Shown: in pieces, positions 48,176 through 59,634 of the stretch
Layout: each line of letters begins with the position of its first letter
Numbering within the stretch: the first letter of the stretch is position 1
From: Arthrobacter sp. 31Y
GTDB lineage: Bacteria > Actinomycetota > Actinomycetes > Actinomycetales > Micrococcaceae
Length of the DNA stretch: 64,000 bases
Reading direction: 5' to 3'
NCBI RefSeq assembly: GCF_000526335.1
Contig: NZ_JAFW01000001.1
Coordinates: forward strand, 124,001-188,000
Position numbers and translations under genes: made by a program
Notes under the pieces: generated by a model
Database searches by the model: none
What the model saw: the letters and a program-made list of their open reading frames with translations, nothing else
What the model was told of the DNA's origin: nothing

Positions 48176-49432
48176 TTACATGGCCGGGAAGACCCGGGTG
48201 AGTTCGGTGCCCACCCGATCAATCACGGCTGCGGCGACGTCGGCCTTTGAGCCGGCGGCCGACTCGGGGTCCGCACCGTGACCCGACAGGATGACCACCG
48301 AGTTGTCATCCTGGCCGAATACCCGGCCGATGCCCACCTGGTTCACTACCAAGAGGTCACAGCCTTTGCGCTTGAGCTTGGCCTTTGCATGGTCCAGGAC
48401 ATCGCCGTGGGCGTCGCCCGTTTCGGCCGCGAAACCGACAATCAACTGCTGACCGCCCTCGGCATTACGGCGCTCCACGAGCTCATGCAGGATGTCCGGA
48501 TTCCGGATCAGCCGCACAACGGGAGCATCCTCGCCGTCTACCTTCTTGATCTTGGTGTCCGAGACCTCTGCAGGACGGAAGTCCGCAACGGCGGCGGCCA
48601 TGATGACGACGTCGGAATCGACTGCCGCTTTCAGCGCAGCCTCGCGCAGTTCCAAGGCCGATTCAACGCGGACAAGCTCGACTCCAGCAGGCGGCTCGAC
48701 GTCCATGTGCGCGGCGAGGAATTTCACAGTTGCCCCGGCCGCCAAAGCAGCCGCGGCCAACGCGGCACCCTGCTTTCCGGAGGAGCGGTTGCCCAGGAAC
48801 CGGACTGGGTCCAGCGCCTCTCTTGTGCCGCCGGCGGAGATGGTAACCGTACGTCCGGCCAAGGATGCGTGTGAGACTGGCGATGCCTTCGCTGTTCCGT
48901 CCACAGACGCCTCTGCCAAAGCCATGGCGGCAGCAAAAATAGCTTCGGGTTCCGGTAAACGCCCAGGCCCCGAATCTGTGCCCGTCAGCCGACCGGAGGC
49001 CGGCTCGAGCACGGTGACGCCACGACTGCGCAGCGTCTCTACGTTGGCTTGGGTTGCGGCGTGCTGCCACATTTCCGTATGCATCGCAGGAGCAAACAGA
49101 ACCGGTCCATGGGCCATAAGTAGCGTGTTGGTGAGGAGGTCTCCCGCTTGTCCGGTAGCTGCCTTGGCCAGGAGGTCGGCGGTGGCGGGCGCGACCACCA
49201 TGAGGTCCGCCTCATGACCCAGGCGGACATGGTTGACCTTCTCGACGTCGTCAAAGACGCTGTTGCTCACAGGGTTACCGGAGAGGGCTTCCCACGTGGC
49301 CACTCCGACGAATCGGGTGGCGGCTTCAGTGGGGATGACCGTCACCTTGTGACCGGCTTCAGTAAAAAGCCGGAGGAGCGATGCAACCTTATAGGCTGCG
49401 ATCCCTCCCCCGACTCCGAGGACTATGCGCAC
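48176..49432 (-). CDS. coaBC: Bifunctional phosphopantothenoylcysteine decarboxylase / phosphopantothenate-cysteine ligase
   Basis: Catalyses two consecutive steps of coenzyme A synthesis. It has 418 residues. The N-terminal CoaC flavoprotein domain (about 1-180) has GVGGGIAAYKVASLLR, the active-site His in VNHVRLGHEADL, and the family motif APAMHTEMW. The C-terminal CoaB ligase domain (about 190-410) has VTISAGGTREALDPVRFLGNRSSGKQG. It lies 27 bases after rpoZ; gmk-rpoZ-coaBC-metK-priA is a conserved actinobacterial order. Confidence 0.96.
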   Translation of the reverse strand: MRIVLGVGGGIAAYKVASLLRLFTEAGHKVTVIPTEAATRFVGVATWEALSGNPVSNSVFDDVEKVNHVRLGHEADLMVVAPATADLLAKAATGQAGDLLTNTLLMAHGPVLFAPAMHTEMWQHAATQANVETLRSRGVTVLEPASGRLTGTDSGPGRLPEPEAIFAAAMALAEASVDGTAKASPVSHASLAGRTVTISAGGTREALDPVRFLGNRSSGKQGAALAAAALAAGATVKFLAAHMDVEPPAGVELVRVESALELREAALKAAVDSDVVIMAAAVADFRPAEVSDTKIKKVDGEDAPVVRLIRNPDILHELVERRNAEGGQQLIVGFAAETGDAHGDVLDHAKAKLKRKGCDLLVVNQVGIGRVFGQDDNSVVILSGHGADPESAAGSKADVAAAVIDRVGTELTRVFPAM

Positions 49433-49459
49433 GTGACCTCCGTCAACAGGCAGTCTTTG

Positions 49460-49720
49460 TTATTCTGCGGACTCGATTGGTGTGGAAACCAGCAAGCCCT
49501 CGTTGATCTCGCGCAGAGCGATGGACAACGACTTCTCGTTCAGCTTGGTGTCGACCAGCGGGCCAACGTACTCGAAGAGGCCCTCGTGGAGCTGGGCGTA
49601 GTAAGCATTGATCTGGCGGGCGCGCTTAGCGCCGAAGATGACCAGGCCGTACTTGGAATCGGCAGCCTCAAGCAGCGAATCGATCGGCGGGTTGATGATG
49701 CCTTCAAGGTTCGTGGACAC
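49460..49720 (-). CDS. rpoZ: RNA polymerase omega subunit
   Basis: Small subunit that stabilises the beta-prime subunit of RNA polymerase. It has 86 residues. The conserved core [20 protein letters not shown] is present, as is a C-terminal [11 protein letters not shown] stretch typical of actinobacterial omega. The start is a GTG at 49720 with GGAGAA upstream. It lies between gmk and coaBC. Confidence 0.96.
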   Translation of the reverse strand: MSTNLEGIINPPIDSLLEAADSKYGLVIFGAKRARQINAYYAQLHEGLFEYVGPLVDTKLNEKSLSIALREINEGLLVSTPIESAE

Positions 49721-49761
49721 GAATTCTCCAAATTCTAGCGGGCCAACAATTGCAAGCGCTT

Positions 49762-50334
49762 TTAGCGCTCGTGCGGAGTAAGCCCCATGAGTGAAACAAG
49801 CTCGTCTGCTGCCCGGCGAACGTCGTCATTGATGACGGTGTGGTCAAACTCCGGTTCAGCAGCAAGTTCCAGTTTAGCGGTTTCCAGCCTGCGCTGCTGT
49901 TCCTCGGGAGTTTCAGTGCCGCGGCCCACCAATCGACGGACCATTTCGTCCCAGGTGGGCGGTGCCAGGAACACGAAATTCGCGTCCGGGACTGCCGCCT
50001 TGACCTGCCGCGCACCCTGGAGGTCAATCTCCAGCAGGACTGACTTGCCATCGGCGATAGCGGCGTCAACAGTGCTGCGGAGGGTGCCGTAGCGATTCTG
50101 GCCGTGCACCACGGCCCACTCCAGGAGTTCGCCCTCGGCGACCAAGGAGTCAAACTCCTCGGCGGACTTGAAGAAGTAGTGGACTCCATCCGTCTCGCCC
50201 GGACGCGCAGCTCGGGTGGTTGCCGAGACCGAGAGCCAAACCTCTGGATAGTTGTCCCTGATGTAGGTGGATACGGTTCCCTTGCCAACGGCAGTGGGGC
50301 CTGCAAGGACAGTCAGTCCGGGTTTCTTGCTCAC
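49762..50334 (-). CDS. gmk: Guanylate kinase
   Basis: Phosphorylates GMP to GDP. It has 190 residues. The P-loop is GPTAVGKGT (near 12-20), followed by [19 protein letters not shown] for GMP binding. Start GTG at 50334, 21 bases after mihF. A shorter N-terminus than the E. coli enzyme is normal in this group. Confidence 0.96.
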   Translation of the reverse strand: MSKKPGLTVLAGPTAVGKGTVSTYIRDNYPEVWLSVSATTRAARPGETDGVHYFFKSAEEFDSLVAEGELLEWAVVHGQNRYGTLRSTVDAAIADGKSVLLEIDLQGARQVKAAVPDANFVFLAPPTWDEMVRRLVGRGTETPEEQQRRLETAKLELAAEPEFDHTVINDDVRRAADELVSLMGLTPHER

Positions 50335-50355
50335 GGATTCCTTCGGGGAGATGCG

Positions 50356-50682
50356 TCAAACGCTTTGCTGGGTATCCATAAAATCTACCAGCGCCCGGGC
50401 CTGGTGAATTCCCAGCCCCCTGATCCGTCGGGATCCGGCAATGCCAATCTCAGCCATAATTCCGGCCGCCCTGACCGGACCAATGCCCGGCAGGGCCTCC
50501 AGCAATTCCACCACCCGCATGCGCGCAATCGCCTCGTCGGTAGTACCTGAGGAGATCAACTCGGCAATGCTCACCTCGCCACGCTTGAGCCGTTCCTTGG
50601 CCGCAGCGCGTACGGCCCGCGCCTTGGCAGCCTTCTCAAGTGCATCGGAACGCTCCTGCGGTGTCAGCTCTTTAAGGCCCAC
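50356..50682 (-). CDS. mihF: Integration host factor, actinobacterial type
   Basis: Nucleoid-associated DNA-binding protein of the mIHF/sIHF family, unrelated to E. coli IHF. It has 108 residues from the GTG at 50682, which has AGGGG seven bases upstream; a TTG two codons earlier is the alternative. A helical N-terminal part is followed by a helix-two-turn-helix DNA-binding region with LLEALPGIGPVRAAGIMAEIG. It follows pyrF after 98 bases that contain a CRP-like palindrome, so it may have its own promoter. Confidence 0.95.
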   Translation of the reverse strand: MGLKELTPQERSDALEKAAKARAVRAAAKERLKRGEVSIAELISSGTTDEAIARMRVVELLEALPGIGPVRAAGIMAEIGIAGSRRIRGLGIHQARALVDFMDTQQSV

Positions 50683-50707
50683 TGCCAAACCCCTGTCAGA
50701 TCGCGAT

Positions 50708-50723
50708 TGTGATCCAGATCACG
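50708..50723 (-). promoter_or_regulatory. Candidate CRP-family (cAMP receptor) site upstream of mihF
   Basis: TGTGA-TCCAGA-TCACG matches the CRP/GlxR consensus TGTGA-N6-TCACA at 9 of 10 bases. It lies 26-41 bases before the mihF start, overlapping where a promoter would be. Function is inference. Confidence 0.45.
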
Positions 50724-50780
50724 CGGACTGATCCTGAACCTACCCGGCAGGGACCCGGTTGCGCAATGAGCGTGGACAAC

Positions 50781-51656
50781 TTACTCCGAGCGAAGCCCGC
50801 CCAGTGTTTCCTCGGTTGCGGCACGGAGCCCTGCCAGCGACGGCCCGGCGGCCAGGATCCCACGGCTGGAGGTCGCCAGGACAGTGGGGTAAGCAGCGCC
50901 AAACGTCGCGCGAAGATCGGCTGGAGTGGCGCCCTGGGCACCTAGTCCGGGAGCAAGGATCGGACCGCGGACAGCCTCAAGATCGATATCCAAGTCAAAC
51001 AGGGCAGAACCGATGGTTGCCCCCACCACCAGGCCAACAGACCCAAGGGCACTGCCGTAGCGCTGATTTTCGACGGCGGCGGCGGCGGTAATCCGCCGCG
51101 CCACGGAATCGTTCCCGCCAACGTGCTGGACGGACTTCCCCTCAGGGTTCGATGTCAGCGCAAGCACGAACACTCCCCTGCCGTATTGGGCAGCGAGGTC
51201 CAATGCCGGGCGCAGCGACTCAAAGCCGAGGTACGGGCTCAACGTCACCGAGTCCGCAGCCAGGGACGAACCGTCCCGCAGCCAGGCATCCGCGTAGGCC
51301 GCCATGGTGGAACCGATGTCCCCACGTTTCGCGTCGGCGATGCTGAGTACACCCGCCTCCGCCGAGGCGGCGAGGGTGCGCTCCAGCACAGCCATGCCGG
51401 CCGAGCCGTGCCGCTCATAGAGTGCGACCTGCGGCTTGACGGCGGCAGCGAGGGAAGCCACGGCCTCCACTGCTGTCAGCGAGAAGCGCTCCAGGCCGGC
51501 GACGTCGTCGTTCAATCCCCATTCAGCCAAAAGCTGTGGGTGGGGGTCGATACCGACGCAGAGAGGGCCGCGCGCGGCCATGGCCGCAGCCAGCCGGGAG
51601 CCGAAGGACTCCCGGACCGGCTGCTGCCCTTGCTGTGGAGCAACAGACTCAGGCAT
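50781..51656 (-). CDS. pyrF: Orotidine 5'-phosphate decarboxylase (type 2)
   Basis: Last step of UMP synthesis, decarboxylation of OMP. It has 291 residues, the long type 2 form known from mycobacteria and Myxococcus. The catalytic Lys/Asp motif is [17 protein letters not shown] near residue 105; [12 protein letters not shown] near the C-terminus binds phosphate. It overlaps the carB end by 8 bases. Confidence 0.95.
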   Translation of the reverse strand: MPESVAPQQGQQPVRESFGSRLAAAMAARGPLCVGIDPHPQLLAEWGLNDDVAGLERFSLTAVEAVASLAAAVKPQVALYERHGSAGMAVLERTLAASAEAGVLSIADAKRGDIGSTMAAYADAWLRDGSSLAADSVTLSPYLGFESLRPALDLAAQYGRGVFVLALTSNPEGKSVQHVGGNDSVARRITAAAAVENQRYGSALGSVGLVVGATIGSALFDLDIDLEAVRGPILAPGLGAQGATPADLRATFGAAYPTVLATSSRGILAAGPSLAGLRAATEETLGGLRSE

Positions 51657-54600
51657 TGGCTGCTTCCATTGCTGCTGCCAGGTTGGCCGCGTGCTCCTGC
51701 AGGCTGGTCACGGACCACTCATAGGTGCGCAATGCCTCAATGGCCTGCACTGCGGCGTTGAACTCGGCAACCGTAGTGATGCAGGGAATGCCGATGGATG
51801 TTGCCGCGGCACGGAGTTCATATCCATCGCTTCGAGCCTCGCCACCGGAGGGCGTGTTGAAGACCATGTCGATCTCGCCCGCGATCACCAGATCAGCAAT
51901 GGTGCCCTCGCCCTCGGCGCTGCTGCCCTCGGCAACCTTGCGAACCGGGGTCGCCTGGATGCCGTTGCGGCGCAGCACGTCAGCTGTGCCTCCAGTGGAG
52001 ACGATCTCGAAACCAAGGTCCGAGAGGCGCTTGACGCCCATGATCACCGAACGCTTGTCACGGTTGGCTACCGAAACGAAGATCTTGCCTTCGGTGGGCA
52101 GTGCGTTGTTGGCAGCTGCCTGACTCTTCGCAAACGCCGTATCAAAGTGCTTGTCAATGCCCATGACTTCACCGGTGGAGCGCATTTCCGGGCCAAGCAG
52201 GGAGTCCACAACCTTGCCTTCCGGCGTACGGAAGCGGCTGAACGGAAGGACTGCTTCCTTGACAGCAACCGGGGCGTCCAACGGCAGGGTGGAACCGTCA
52301 CCGGTCTCCGGCAGCATCTTGTAGGCACCGCGGAGCTGGTTGATGGTCACCCCTGTGCCGATGAGGGCTGCCGCCTTGGCCATCTGCACACCGGTTGCCT
52401 TGGAGACGAACGGGACGGTGCGCGAAGCACGCGGGTTGGCCTCAAGGACGTACAGGACGTCGGAGGCCAGAGCGAACTGGATGTTGATGAGGCCGCGAAC
52501 GCCCACGCCTTCGGCAATGGCACGGGTTGCCGTGCGCACGCGCTCGATCACGTTGTTGCCCAAGGTGATCGGAGGAAGGACGCAAGCGGAGTCACCGGAG
52601 TGGATACCGGCTTCCTCGATGTGTTCCATAATCCCGCCGAGGTACATGTCCGTGCCATCGAAGAGAGCGTCGACGTCAATTTCGACGGCGTCTTCCAGGA
52701 AGCGGTCGATCAGCACCGGGTGGTCCGGGGTGATTTCCGTTGCATTGGCGATGTAGCGGGAGAGGTTTGCTTCGTCGTAGACGATCTCCATACCGCGTCC
52801 ACCCAGGACGTAGGACGGACGGACCAGCACCGGGTAGCCGATTTCGTCGGCGATCTTCTTGGCGTCCTCGAAGGAGACGGCGGTGCCGTTCTTCGGGGAT
52901 GTCAGTCCGGCCTCATCCAGGACGCGGGCGAAGGCGCCGCGGTGCTCTGCCAGATCGATCGCTTCGGGCGAAGTACCCAGAATCGGAACGCCGGCGTCGG
53001 CCAGCTGCTGTGCCAGCTTCAGCGGAGTCTGGCCGCCGAGCTGTACGAACACGCCCATGACGCCGCCGGTGCGCTCTTCCGCGGCGATGACCTCGAGGAC
53101 ATCCTCAAGCGTCAGCGGCTCGAAATACAGGCGCGTGGAGACGTCGTAGTCCGTGGAGACAGTCTCCGGGTTGCAGTTGACCATGACCGTCTCATAGCCG
53201 GCCTTGCGCAGCGCCATGGAGGCGTGGACGCAGGAGTAGTCGAACTCGATGCCTTGGCCAATACGGTTGGGCCCGGAGCCAAGGATGATGACGGAGGGCT
53301 TGGCGTGCAGGCCTACTTCATCTTCCTCGTCATAGGACGAGTAGTGGTACGGGGTGTAGGCGGCGAACTCAGCGGCACAGGTATCCACCGTCTTGTAGAC
53401 CGGACGAATGCCCAGGGCCTGGCGGACGCCGCGGACCACAGCTTCGTTGTTGTGCGTCAAGGCACCGATCTGCTCATCGGAGAAGCCATGGCGCTTGGCA
53501 TTGCGCAGCATTTCCTCAGTGAGCACGCCGGCCTTGCGGATCTCCTGCGCGGTCTCGTTCAAGAGCTGCAGCTGATCCAGGAACCAAGGATCGATCTTTG
53601 TGGCTTCGAAGACCTCTTCAACCGTGGCGCCACCCAAGAGCGCGCGCTGCACCTGGTGCAGGCGGTCAGTGGTGGGGCGCTTGGCCTTCTCGATGAGCTC
53701 GGCAACCTCGTACTCCGGCACGGAGCTGAAGTCGAGCTGTGAGCCCTTCTGTTCCAAGGAACGGAGAGCCTTCTGCAGGGCTTCGGTGAAGTTGCGGCCC
53801 ATGGCCATGGCTTCGCCCACGGACTTCATGGTGGTGGTGAGGGTGTTGTCCGCTGCCGGGAACTTCTCGAAGGCAAACCGCGGAACCTTGACCACAACGT
53901 AGTCCAACGTCGGCTCGAAGGAGGCCGGCGTCTTCTGGGTGATGTCGTTGGGGATCTCGTCCAGGGTGTAGCCAAGCGAGAGCTTGGTGGCGATCTTGGC
54001 GATGGCGAAGCCGGTGGCCTTGGAGGCCAGGGCGGAAGACCGGGACACGCGGGGGTTCATTTCGATGACCACAACACGACCAGTGGCGGGGTCGATGGCG
54101 AACTGGATGTTACAGCCGCCGGTGTCCACACCCACTTCACGGATAACAGCGATGGAGACATCGCGCAGCTTCTGGTACTCACGGTCGGTCAAAGTGAGGG
54201 CGGGCGCAACCGTGATGGAGTCACCGGTGTGGACACCTACGGGATCGAAGTTCTCGATGGAGCACACAACAACGACGTTGTCGTTCTTGTCGCGCATCAT
54301 CTCCAGCTCGTATTCCTTCCAGCCGAGGATGCTCTCCTCGAGGAGGACCTCAGTGGTGGGGCTGTACTGGAGGCCCTGGCCGACGATGCGGCGGAGGTCG
54401 TCCTCGTTGTACGCCAGGCCAGAACCCAGGCCGCCCATGGTGAAGGAGGGACGGACCACCATGGGGTAGCCGAGATCCTCCGCTGCAGCGAAGGCCTCTT
54501 CCATGGTGTGGATGATGTGGCTGCGTGCGGACTCAGCGCCACAACGCTCCACAACGCCCTTGAACTTCTCACGGTCTTCACCGAGCTCAATGGCAGCGAT

Positions 54601-54957
54601 GTTCGCGCCGATGAGTTCCACGTTGTACTTCTCCAGCACACCGTTCTTATCCAGGGCGATGGCAGTGTTCAAGGCCGTCTGGCCACCCAAGGTGGGCAGG
54701 ATGGCGTCCGGACGCTCCTTGGCGATGATCTTCTCCACCACCTCGGGAGTGATGGGCTCCACGTACGTGGCATCAGCGAACTCGGGATCCGTCATGATGG
54801 TGGCCGGGTTGGAGTTCACGAGGATGACCCGCAGGCCCTCCTCCTTGAGGACGCGAAGCGCCTGGGTACCGGAGTAGTCGAACTCGGCCGCCTGGCCGAT
54901 GACAATGGGGCCGGAACCGATGACAAGGACGCTCTTGAGATCTGTACGCTTGGGCAT
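51649..54957 (-). CDS. carB: Carbamoyl-phosphate synthase large subunit
   Basis: ATP-dependent synthesis of carbamoyl phosphate for pyrimidines and arginine. It has 1102 residues: two homologous ATP-grasp halves (about 1-550 and 560-940) and a C-terminal MGS-like allosteric domain ([20 protein letters not shown], about 950-1090). N-terminal [17 protein letters not shown] and its second-half copy [18 protein letters not shown] are visible. Starts one base within the carA stop codon. UMP inhibition through the C-terminal domain is expected for the family. Confidence 0.97.
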   Translation of the reverse strand: MPKRTDLKSVLVIGSGPIVIGQAAEFDYSGTQALRVLKEEGLRVILVNSNPATIMTDPEFADATYVEPITPEVVEKIIAKERPDAILPTLGGQTALNTAIALDKNGVLEKYNVELIGANIAAIELGEDREKFKGVVERCGAESARSHIIHTMEEAFAAAEDLGYPMVVRPSFTMGGLGSGLAYNEDDLRRIVGQGLQYSPTTEVLLEESILGWKEYELEMMRDKNDNVVVVCSIENFDPVGVHTGDSITVAPALTLTDREYQKLRDVSIAVIREVGVDTGGCNIQFAIDPATGRVVVIEMNPRVSRSSALASKATGFAIAKIATKLSLGYTLDEIPNDITQKTPASFEPTLDYVVVKVPRFAFEKFPAADNTLTTTMKSVGEAMAMGRNFTEALQKALRSLEQKGSQLDFSSVPEYEVAELIEKAKRPTTDRLHQVQRALLGGATVEEVFEATKIDPWFLDQLQLLNETAQEIRKAGVLTEEMLRNAKRHGFSDEQIGALTHNNEAVVRGVRQALGIRPVYKTVDTCAAEFAAYTPYHYSSYDEEDEVGLHAKPSVIILGSGPNRIGQGIEFDYSCVHASMALRKAGYETVMVNCNPETVSTDYDVSTRLYFEPLTLEDVLEVIAAEERTGGVMGVFVQLGGQTPLKLAQQLADAGVPILGTSPEAIDLAEHRGAFARVLDEAGLTSPKNGTAVSFEDAKKIADEIGYPVLVRPSYVLGGRGMEIVYDEANLSRYIANATEITPDHPVLIDRFLEDAVEIDVDALFDGTDMYLGGIMEHIEEAGIHSGDSACVLPPITLGNNVIERVRTATRAIAEGVGVRGLINIQFALASDVLYVLEANPRASRTVPFVSKATGVQMAKAAALIGTGVTINQLRGAYKMLPETGDGSTLPLDAPVAVKEAVLPFSRFRTPEGKVVDSLLGPEMRSTGEVMGIDKHFDTAFAKSQAAANNALPTEGKIFVSVANRDKRSVIMGVKRLSDLGFEIVSTGGTADVLRRNGIQATPVRKVAEGSSAEGEGTIADLVIAGEIDMVFNTPSGGEARSDGYELRAAATSIGIPCITTVAEFNAAVQAIEALRTYEWSVTSLQEHAANLAAAMEAANA

Positions 54958-56180
54958 TACTTCTTGTCCTCAGTCTTGGAGTCGGTGGAGTTGGCGCCTG
55001 TGGCCTTGGCCTTGGTGTCGGCCATGAGGTCGATGAAGCGGTCGAAGAGGTAAGCGGCATCGTGCGGTCCGGCTGCGGCTTCAGGGTGGTACTGGACCGA
55101 GAACGCGGGGATGTCGAGGCAGGCGAGTCCTTCAACGACGTCGTCGTTCAACGAAACGTGGCTGACTTCCACACGCCCGTAGCGCTCTTCCGGCGCCACG
55201 GTGGAACCGTTCAGCGGCGCATCAACGGCGAAGCCGTGGTTCTGCGACGTGATTTCCACCTTGCCGGTACGGCGGTCCATGACGGGCTGGTTGATGCCGC
55301 GGTGGCCGTAGCGGAGCTTGTAGGTCCCGAAGCCCAGGGCGCGGCCCAGGATCTGGTTACCGAAGCAGATGCCGAAGTACGGAAGTTTCTCGTCCAGCAC
55401 TGAGCGCAGGAGGGAGACCTGGTGGTCTGCGGTAGCGGGATCGCCAGGTCCGTTGGACATGAAGAAACCGTCGGGGTTGACCGCGTTGACGTCCTTCAGG
55501 GTGGACGTGGCGGGCAGGACGTGGACGCGCACGCCGCGCTCCGCGAAGCGAATCGGAGTCATGGCCTTGATGCCCAAATCAACAGCGGCGATGGAGAACC
55601 GCGGCTCACCGTCCCAGCCGTGGTCCTTGGGCTCAACAACGTAGGCCTCGTCAATGGAGACTTCCTCAGCCAGGGCCGCGCCTTCCATGGGAGCACTGGC
55701 CAGGACGGTCGCCAGCAGTTCCTTGTCCGTGGCCTGAGCGGCCTCGCCGGAGAAAATGCCTGCGCGCATGGTCTTGTGCTCGCGAAGGTGGCGGGTGATG
55801 GCACGAGTGTCCACGCCCTGGATGCCGACGATTCCCTGATCAACGAGTTCGTCATCGAGGCTGCGCTCGGAGCGCCAGTTGGACGGGCGGCGTGCGGCAT
55901 CGCGCACGACGTACCCGGCCACCCAGATGCGGCGGGACTCAGCATCTTCGCTGTTCACGCCGGTGTTCCCGATATGCGGCGCAGTCTGAACCACCAACTG
56001 GCGGGCGTAGGAGGGGTCGGTGATGGTCTCCTGGTAGCCGGTCATGCCGGTGGCGAAGACTGCCTCACCCAGAGCGGTTCCCTGGGCTCCGTAGCTGCGG
56101 CCGCGGAACATGCGGCCGTCTTCGAGCACGAGTACTGCTGCTGAGGGGGTGGGGGTGGTGGCTGCTTTACTATCCGTCAC
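54957..56180 (-). CDS. carA: Carbamoyl-phosphate synthase small subunit (glutaminase)
   Basis: Supplies ammonia from glutamine to CarB. The C-terminal class I glutaminase domain has the nucleophile in [15 protein letters not shown] and the His/Glu pair near QYHPEAAAG. The N-terminal CPSase small domain includes [18 protein letters not shown] chose the GTG at 56180 (407 residues), since GGAAAG lies seven bases upstream. An ATG at 56204 would add 8 residues and overlap the previous gene by 20 bases. Confidence 0.95.
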   Translation of the reverse strand: MTDSKAATTPTPSAAVLVLEDGRMFRGRSYGAQGTALGEAVFATGMTGYQETITDPSYARQLVVQTAPHIGNTGVNSEDAESRRIWVAGYVVRDAARRPSNWRSERSLDDELVDQGIVGIQGVDTRAITRHLREHKTMRAGIFSGEAAQATDKELLATVLASAPMEGAALAEEVSIDEAYVVEPKDHGWDGEPRFSIAAVDLGIKAMTPIRFAERGVRVHVLPATSTLKDVNAVNPDGFFMSNGPGDPATADHQVSLLRSVLDEKLPYFGICFGNQILGRALGFGTYKLRYGHRGINQPVMDRRTGKVEITSQNHGFAVDAPLNGSTVAPEERYGRVEVSHVSLNDDVVEGLACLDIPAFSVQYHPEAAAGPHDAAYLFDRFIDLMADTKAKATGANSTDSKTEDKK

Positions 56181-56184
56181 TTTA

Positions 56185-56706
56185 TTACTTTCCACTATCG
56201 GCATCTGCCTGAGGGGCTGCGGAGATCAATTCTTGAAGGGCATCGAGGAGGAGCTGCTTGTCGCTTGCGTGCCTGGAACGGAAGCCGGTATCGAGTTCAC
56301 GGGAGCCAAGCTTCCAGTTGATGACCAGAAGTCCGTCCTTTTCGACGAATTTTCCAGCCATTCCGTTGCTTTCACGGCTATCCACCAGTGCGGAGCGCGG
56401 GATGAACACAGGGGCGGCACCTGAACGGTCGAACAGCACGCCTTCAGCATGAACGCTCAGCTCCGCGTTGGTCCGGATACCCAGGCCTTGGACTGCGATC
56501 CGGTCCAACCAGTCGCCAGCCGTAGTGCTGGCCACGTATTGGCCATCTGCGACCACCGTGGCCGGCGTCAGCTGCTTCGGCACCTCCGGGAGGCGTTCGA
56601 CGTCGGCTTGCCGCCTCAGCCGGTTCCTCCATCCCAGCCAGATCATCGCCAGGACGACGACGATCAGCGGCACCGTGATCAGCACGGTCAATGTTTGGTT
56701 GTCCAT
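56185..56706 (-). CDS. Membrane-anchored protein of unknown function in the pyr operon (PH-like)
   Basis: A 173-residue protein with one N-terminal membrane helix (about 5-25, [21 protein letters not shown]), then a basic stretch and a soluble domain with beta-rich repeats ([36 protein letters not shown]), possibly a bacterial PH-like domain. It sits between pyrC and carA, overlapping pyrC by one base. As I recall, mycobacteria carry a membrane protein of similar size at the same place. No enzymatic motif is seen. Confidence 0.85.
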   Translation of the reverse strand: MDNQTLTVLITVPLIVVVLAMIWLGWRNRLRRQADVERLPEVPKQLTPATVVADGQYVASTTAGDWLDRIAVQGLGIRTNAELSVHAEGVLFDRSGAAPVFIPRSALVDSRESNGMAGKFVEKDGLLVINWKLGSRELDTGFRSRHASDKQLLLDALQELISAAPQADADSGK

Positions 56707-58031
56707 CAGTTGCTGCTGACTGCCGGGTACCTGTAGGGAGTGTTGAGCTGACCATCAAGGACCGTGGGGTGGCCTTTGAAGAAGGTCGCCACCACGGATC
56801 CAGGCAGCTCCTTGCCCTTGAACGGTGAATTGCGGCCCATGGTTGCCATTTTATGCGGGTCAACGGTCCAACGCGCAGCCGGGTCCACCAGGATGACGTT
56901 GGCAGGTTCGCCAACCTCCAGGGGACGGCCCTGATCAGCGACGCGTCCGATCACTGCAGGCGTGAACGAGGTAACCCTGGCGAAGTCCGCCCAGGCCATG
57001 AGGCCGGTTTCGATCATGGTCTCCTGCACCACGGACAGTGCGGTCTCAAGACCAGTCATGCCCATGGCCGCCTGCGCCCATTCACATTCCTTATGCTCGC
57101 TGGGGTGCGGCGCGTGGTCGGTTCCCACGACGTCGATCGTGCCGTCGGCCAGGCCCTCCCGGAGCGCCTGAACGTCGGAATCGGTGCGCAGCGGCGGGTT
57201 GACCTTGTAAACGGGGTCGTAGCTGCGGACCAGCTCATCGGTGAGCAGCAGGTGGTGCGGTGTGACCTCGGCGGTGACGTTGATTCCCCGCGCCTTGGCC
57301 CAGCGCACAATTTCCACTGATCCGGCCGTGGACACGTGGCAAACGTGCAGGCGGGATCCAACGTGCTGAGCCAGCAGGACGTCGCGCGCAATGATGCTTT
57401 CCTCGGCAACTGCGGGCCACCCCGTGAGCCCAAGCACCGCGGACACTGCGCCTTCATTCATCTGTGCACCGGCGGTAAGGCGGGGCTCCTGCGCGTGCTG
57501 GGCCACCACGCCGTCGAACGCTTTCACATATTCCAGCGCACGGCGCATGATCACGGGATCGTGGACGCAGATGCCGTCATCAGAGAACATCCGGACCTGC
57601 GCGCGGGAGTCCGCCATGGCGCCCAGCTCTGCCAGTTGTTCCCCGGCCAAGCCCACGGTGACTGCACCAACAGGGCGGACGTCCACCCAGCCGGAAGCCC
57701 GGCCCAGGCTGTGAACCTGCTCTACAACGCCCGCGGTGTCTGCCACCGGGTTGCTGTTAGCCATCGCGTGGACTGCGGTGAAGCCACCCAGGGCGGCGGC
57801 GCGGGTGCCGGTCTCCACCGTTTCGGCGTCTTCACGGCCGGGTTCGCGCAAGTGCGTATGAACGTCCACCATGCCTGGCAGTGCAACGAGGCCCTGGGCC
57901 TCGATGACAGTTGCGTCGTCCGCGGACAGGTTCTTGCCGCGTGCTTCAATGATGCCGTCGCGGATCAAGAGGTCTTCAGCTTCGCCGCCGAGGATGGCGG
58001 CCCCACGAATCAGGTAGCTGTTCTCGGCCAT
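56706..58031 (-). CDS. pyrC: Dihydroorotase
   Basis: Cyclises carbamoyl aspartate to dihydroorotate. It has 441 residues, the type I amidohydrolase form. The zinc motif is [13 protein letters not shown] near residues 53-65. Further metal ligands lie in [13 protein letters not shown] and in the VGTDHAPH motif near residue 305, which carries the catalytic Asp. Overlaps pyrB by one base and the following membrane-protein gene by one base. Confidence 0.96.
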   Translation of the reverse strand: MAENSYLIRGAAILGGEAEDLLIRDGIIEARGKNLSADDATVIEAQGLVALPGMVDVHTHLREPGREDAETVETGTRAAALGGFTAVHAMANSNPVADTAGVVEQVHSLGRASGWVDVRPVGAVTVGLAGEQLAELGAMADSRAQVRMFSDDGICVHDPVIMRRALEYVKAFDGVVAQHAQEPRLTAGAQMNEGAVSAVLGLTGWPAVAEESIIARDVLLAQHVGSRLHVCHVSTAGSVEIVRWAKARGINVTAEVTPHHLLLTDELVRSYDPVYKVNPPLRTDSDVQALREGLADGTIDVVGTDHAPHPSEHKECEWAQAAMGMTGLETALSVVQETMIETGLMAWADFARVTSFTPAVIGRVADQGRPLEVGEPANVILVDPAARWTVDPHKMATMGRNSPFKGKELPGSVVATFFKGHPTVLDGQLNTPYRYPAVSSN

Positions 58032-59038
58032 CAGTTGGTCTCCTTGCTGGACTGGCTTAAGGTGGGGGCGGCTTCACGGGAATCCCCGGAGAGCAGCAGG
58101 TAAAGGGCGGCCATGCGGACCGAGACACCGTTTCGTACCTGGGCGAGGACGGTTGAACGCGGCGAATCTGCTGCTGCCGATGAGATCTCCAGGCCACGGT
58201 TCATGGGACCGGGGTGCATGATGATGGTGTCCTTCATGCCGAGATCATCCAGCGCGCGGAGCCTTGCGTCGTCGAAACCCCAGCGGCGCGAGTACTCGCG
58301 GGTTGAAGGAAAGAACGAGGCGTTCATCCGCTCACCCTGGACGCGGAGCATCATCATGGCGTCGATACCGGCTTCCAGGGTCTCGTCAAGGTTGTAGCTG
58401 ACCTTGCAAGGCCAGTGCTCGACGCCGATGGGCAGCAGTGTGGGTGGCGCCACGAGGGTGACCTCGGCGCCTAGGGTCTTGAGCAACCACACATTGGAAC
58501 GGGCAACGCGCGAGTGCAGGACATCGCCGGCAATCGCTACCCGCATGCCTTTGAGGTCTGCCCCTGTGGACTCAATGCCGTTGACCTGCGACCAATGCCG
58601 ACGCATGGTGAAGGCGTCCAGCAGTGCCTGCGTAGGGTGCTCATGGGTGCCGTCGCCAGCATTGATGACGGCTGCGTCGATCCAGTCGGTGGCAGCAAGC
58701 CGGTGCGGCGCGCCGGAGGCCCAGTGCCGGATAACGACGGCGTCCGCACCCATGGCTGCAAGTGTTTGAGCCGTGTCCTTGAGGGATTCTCCCTTGGACA
58801 CCGATGATCCTTTGGCGGCGAAATTGATGACATCTGCTGACAGTCGCTTCGCTGCGGCCTCAAAGGAGATCCGCGTACGGGTGGAGTCCTCGAAGAAGAG
58901 GTTCACAACGGTCCGGCCCCGCAGCGCCGGAAGTTTCTTTACTTCACGCTCACCAACGGCGGACATTTCCTCCGCCGTGTCCAGAACACGGATGGCGTCA
59001 AAGAAGCTGAGGTTTTCGGTGGAAAGGAGATGCTTCAC
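58031..59038 (-). CDS. pyrB: Aspartate carbamoyltransferase catalytic subunit
   Basis: Transfers carbamoyl phosphate to aspartate. It has 335 residues. The carbamoyl-phosphate site is [19 protein letters not shown] near residues 49-67; [15 protein letters not shown] and the aspartate-binding region follow. No pyrI regulatory subunit is nearby, as usual in Gram-positives. Starts four bases within the end of pyrR. Confidence 0.97.
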   Translation of the reverse strand: MKHLLSTENLSFFDAIRVLDTAEEMSAVGEREVKKLPALRGRTVVNLFFEDSTRTRISFEAAAKRLSADVINFAAKGSSVSKGESLKDTAQTLAAMGADAVVIRHWASGAPHRLAATDWIDAAVINAGDGTHEHPTQALLDAFTMRRHWSQVNGIESTGADLKGMRVAIAGDVLHSRVARSNVWLLKTLGAEVTLVAPPTLLPIGVEHWPCKVSYNLDETLEAGIDAMMMLRVQGERMNASFFPSTREYSRRWGFDDARLRALDDLGMKDTIIMHPGPMNRGLEISSAAADSPRSTVLAQVRNGVSVRMAALYLLLSGDSREAAPTLSQSSKETN

Positions 59039-59619
59039 TTGCCGGCCTCGATAACAACCTCGTTGACGGGCACGCCGTCCACAGAATCGATCTCCTCAAG
59101 GTGGACCCTGACCTTCTCCGAGGAGGAAGTGGGCAGGTTCTTGCCCACGTGATCCGCCCGGATGGGAAGCTCACGGTGTCCCCTGTCCACCAGCACTGCC
59201 AGACGGACGATCCGTGGGCGGCCAAGATCAACCAAAGCGTCAAGAGCCGCGCGAATGGTCCTGCCGGAGTACAGGACGTCGTCAATCAGGACAACAACCT
59301 TGTTATCAATGCCTGACAGCGGAAGCCGGGTGTGGCGTGGGGGCCGCGTGGGCTGATGGGAAAGATCGTCACGGAACATGGTGACATCCAGCTGACCAAC
59401 CATTGTGTCGGCGTTGACCGTGGGATCGGCGGCTGCGATCTTGTTGGCAAGCCGCACAGCCAAAGGATAGCCGCGGCTGGGAATGCCCAACAGGACCAGG
59501 TCCTGGGAGCCTTTGTTGGCTTCGAGGATCTCGTGGGCGATACGAGTGAGCGCACGATCAATGTCCGCCTGATTGAGAACAACCCGCGACGGCACGTGCG
59601 CTGAAGTGACTTCAGTCAT
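59035..59619 (-). CDS. pyrR: PyrR bifunctional regulator / uracil phosphoribosyltransferase
   Basis: RNA-binding regulator of the pyr operon that senses UMP and resembles a phosphoribosyltransferase. It has 194 residues from ATG 59619, with GGGGAG seven bases upstream. The PRPP-binding loop [21 protein letters not shown] lies near residues 104-124. It is the first gene of the operon. A PyrR-binding-loop-like hairpin lies directly before its Shine-Dalgarno sequence, fitting translational repression as described for Mycobacterium smegmatis. Confidence 0.95.
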   Translation of the reverse strand: MTEVTSAHVPSRVVLNQADIDRALTRIAHEILEANKGSQDLVLLGIPSRGYPLAVRLANKIAAADPTVNADTMVGQLDVTMFRDDLSHQPTRPPRHTRLPLSGIDNKVVVLIDDVLYSGRTIRAALDALVDLGRPRIVRLAVLVDRGHRELPIRADHVGKNLPTSSSEKVRVHLEEIDSVDGVPVNEVVIEAGK

Positions 59620-59634
59620 CGCTCGTCTCCCCTT

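Noticed and set aside
51436..53742. 768-codon open frame on the plus strand
   Set aside because: It runs antisense through pyrF and carB, and its translation has no family character. Such frames are common opposite high-GC genes.
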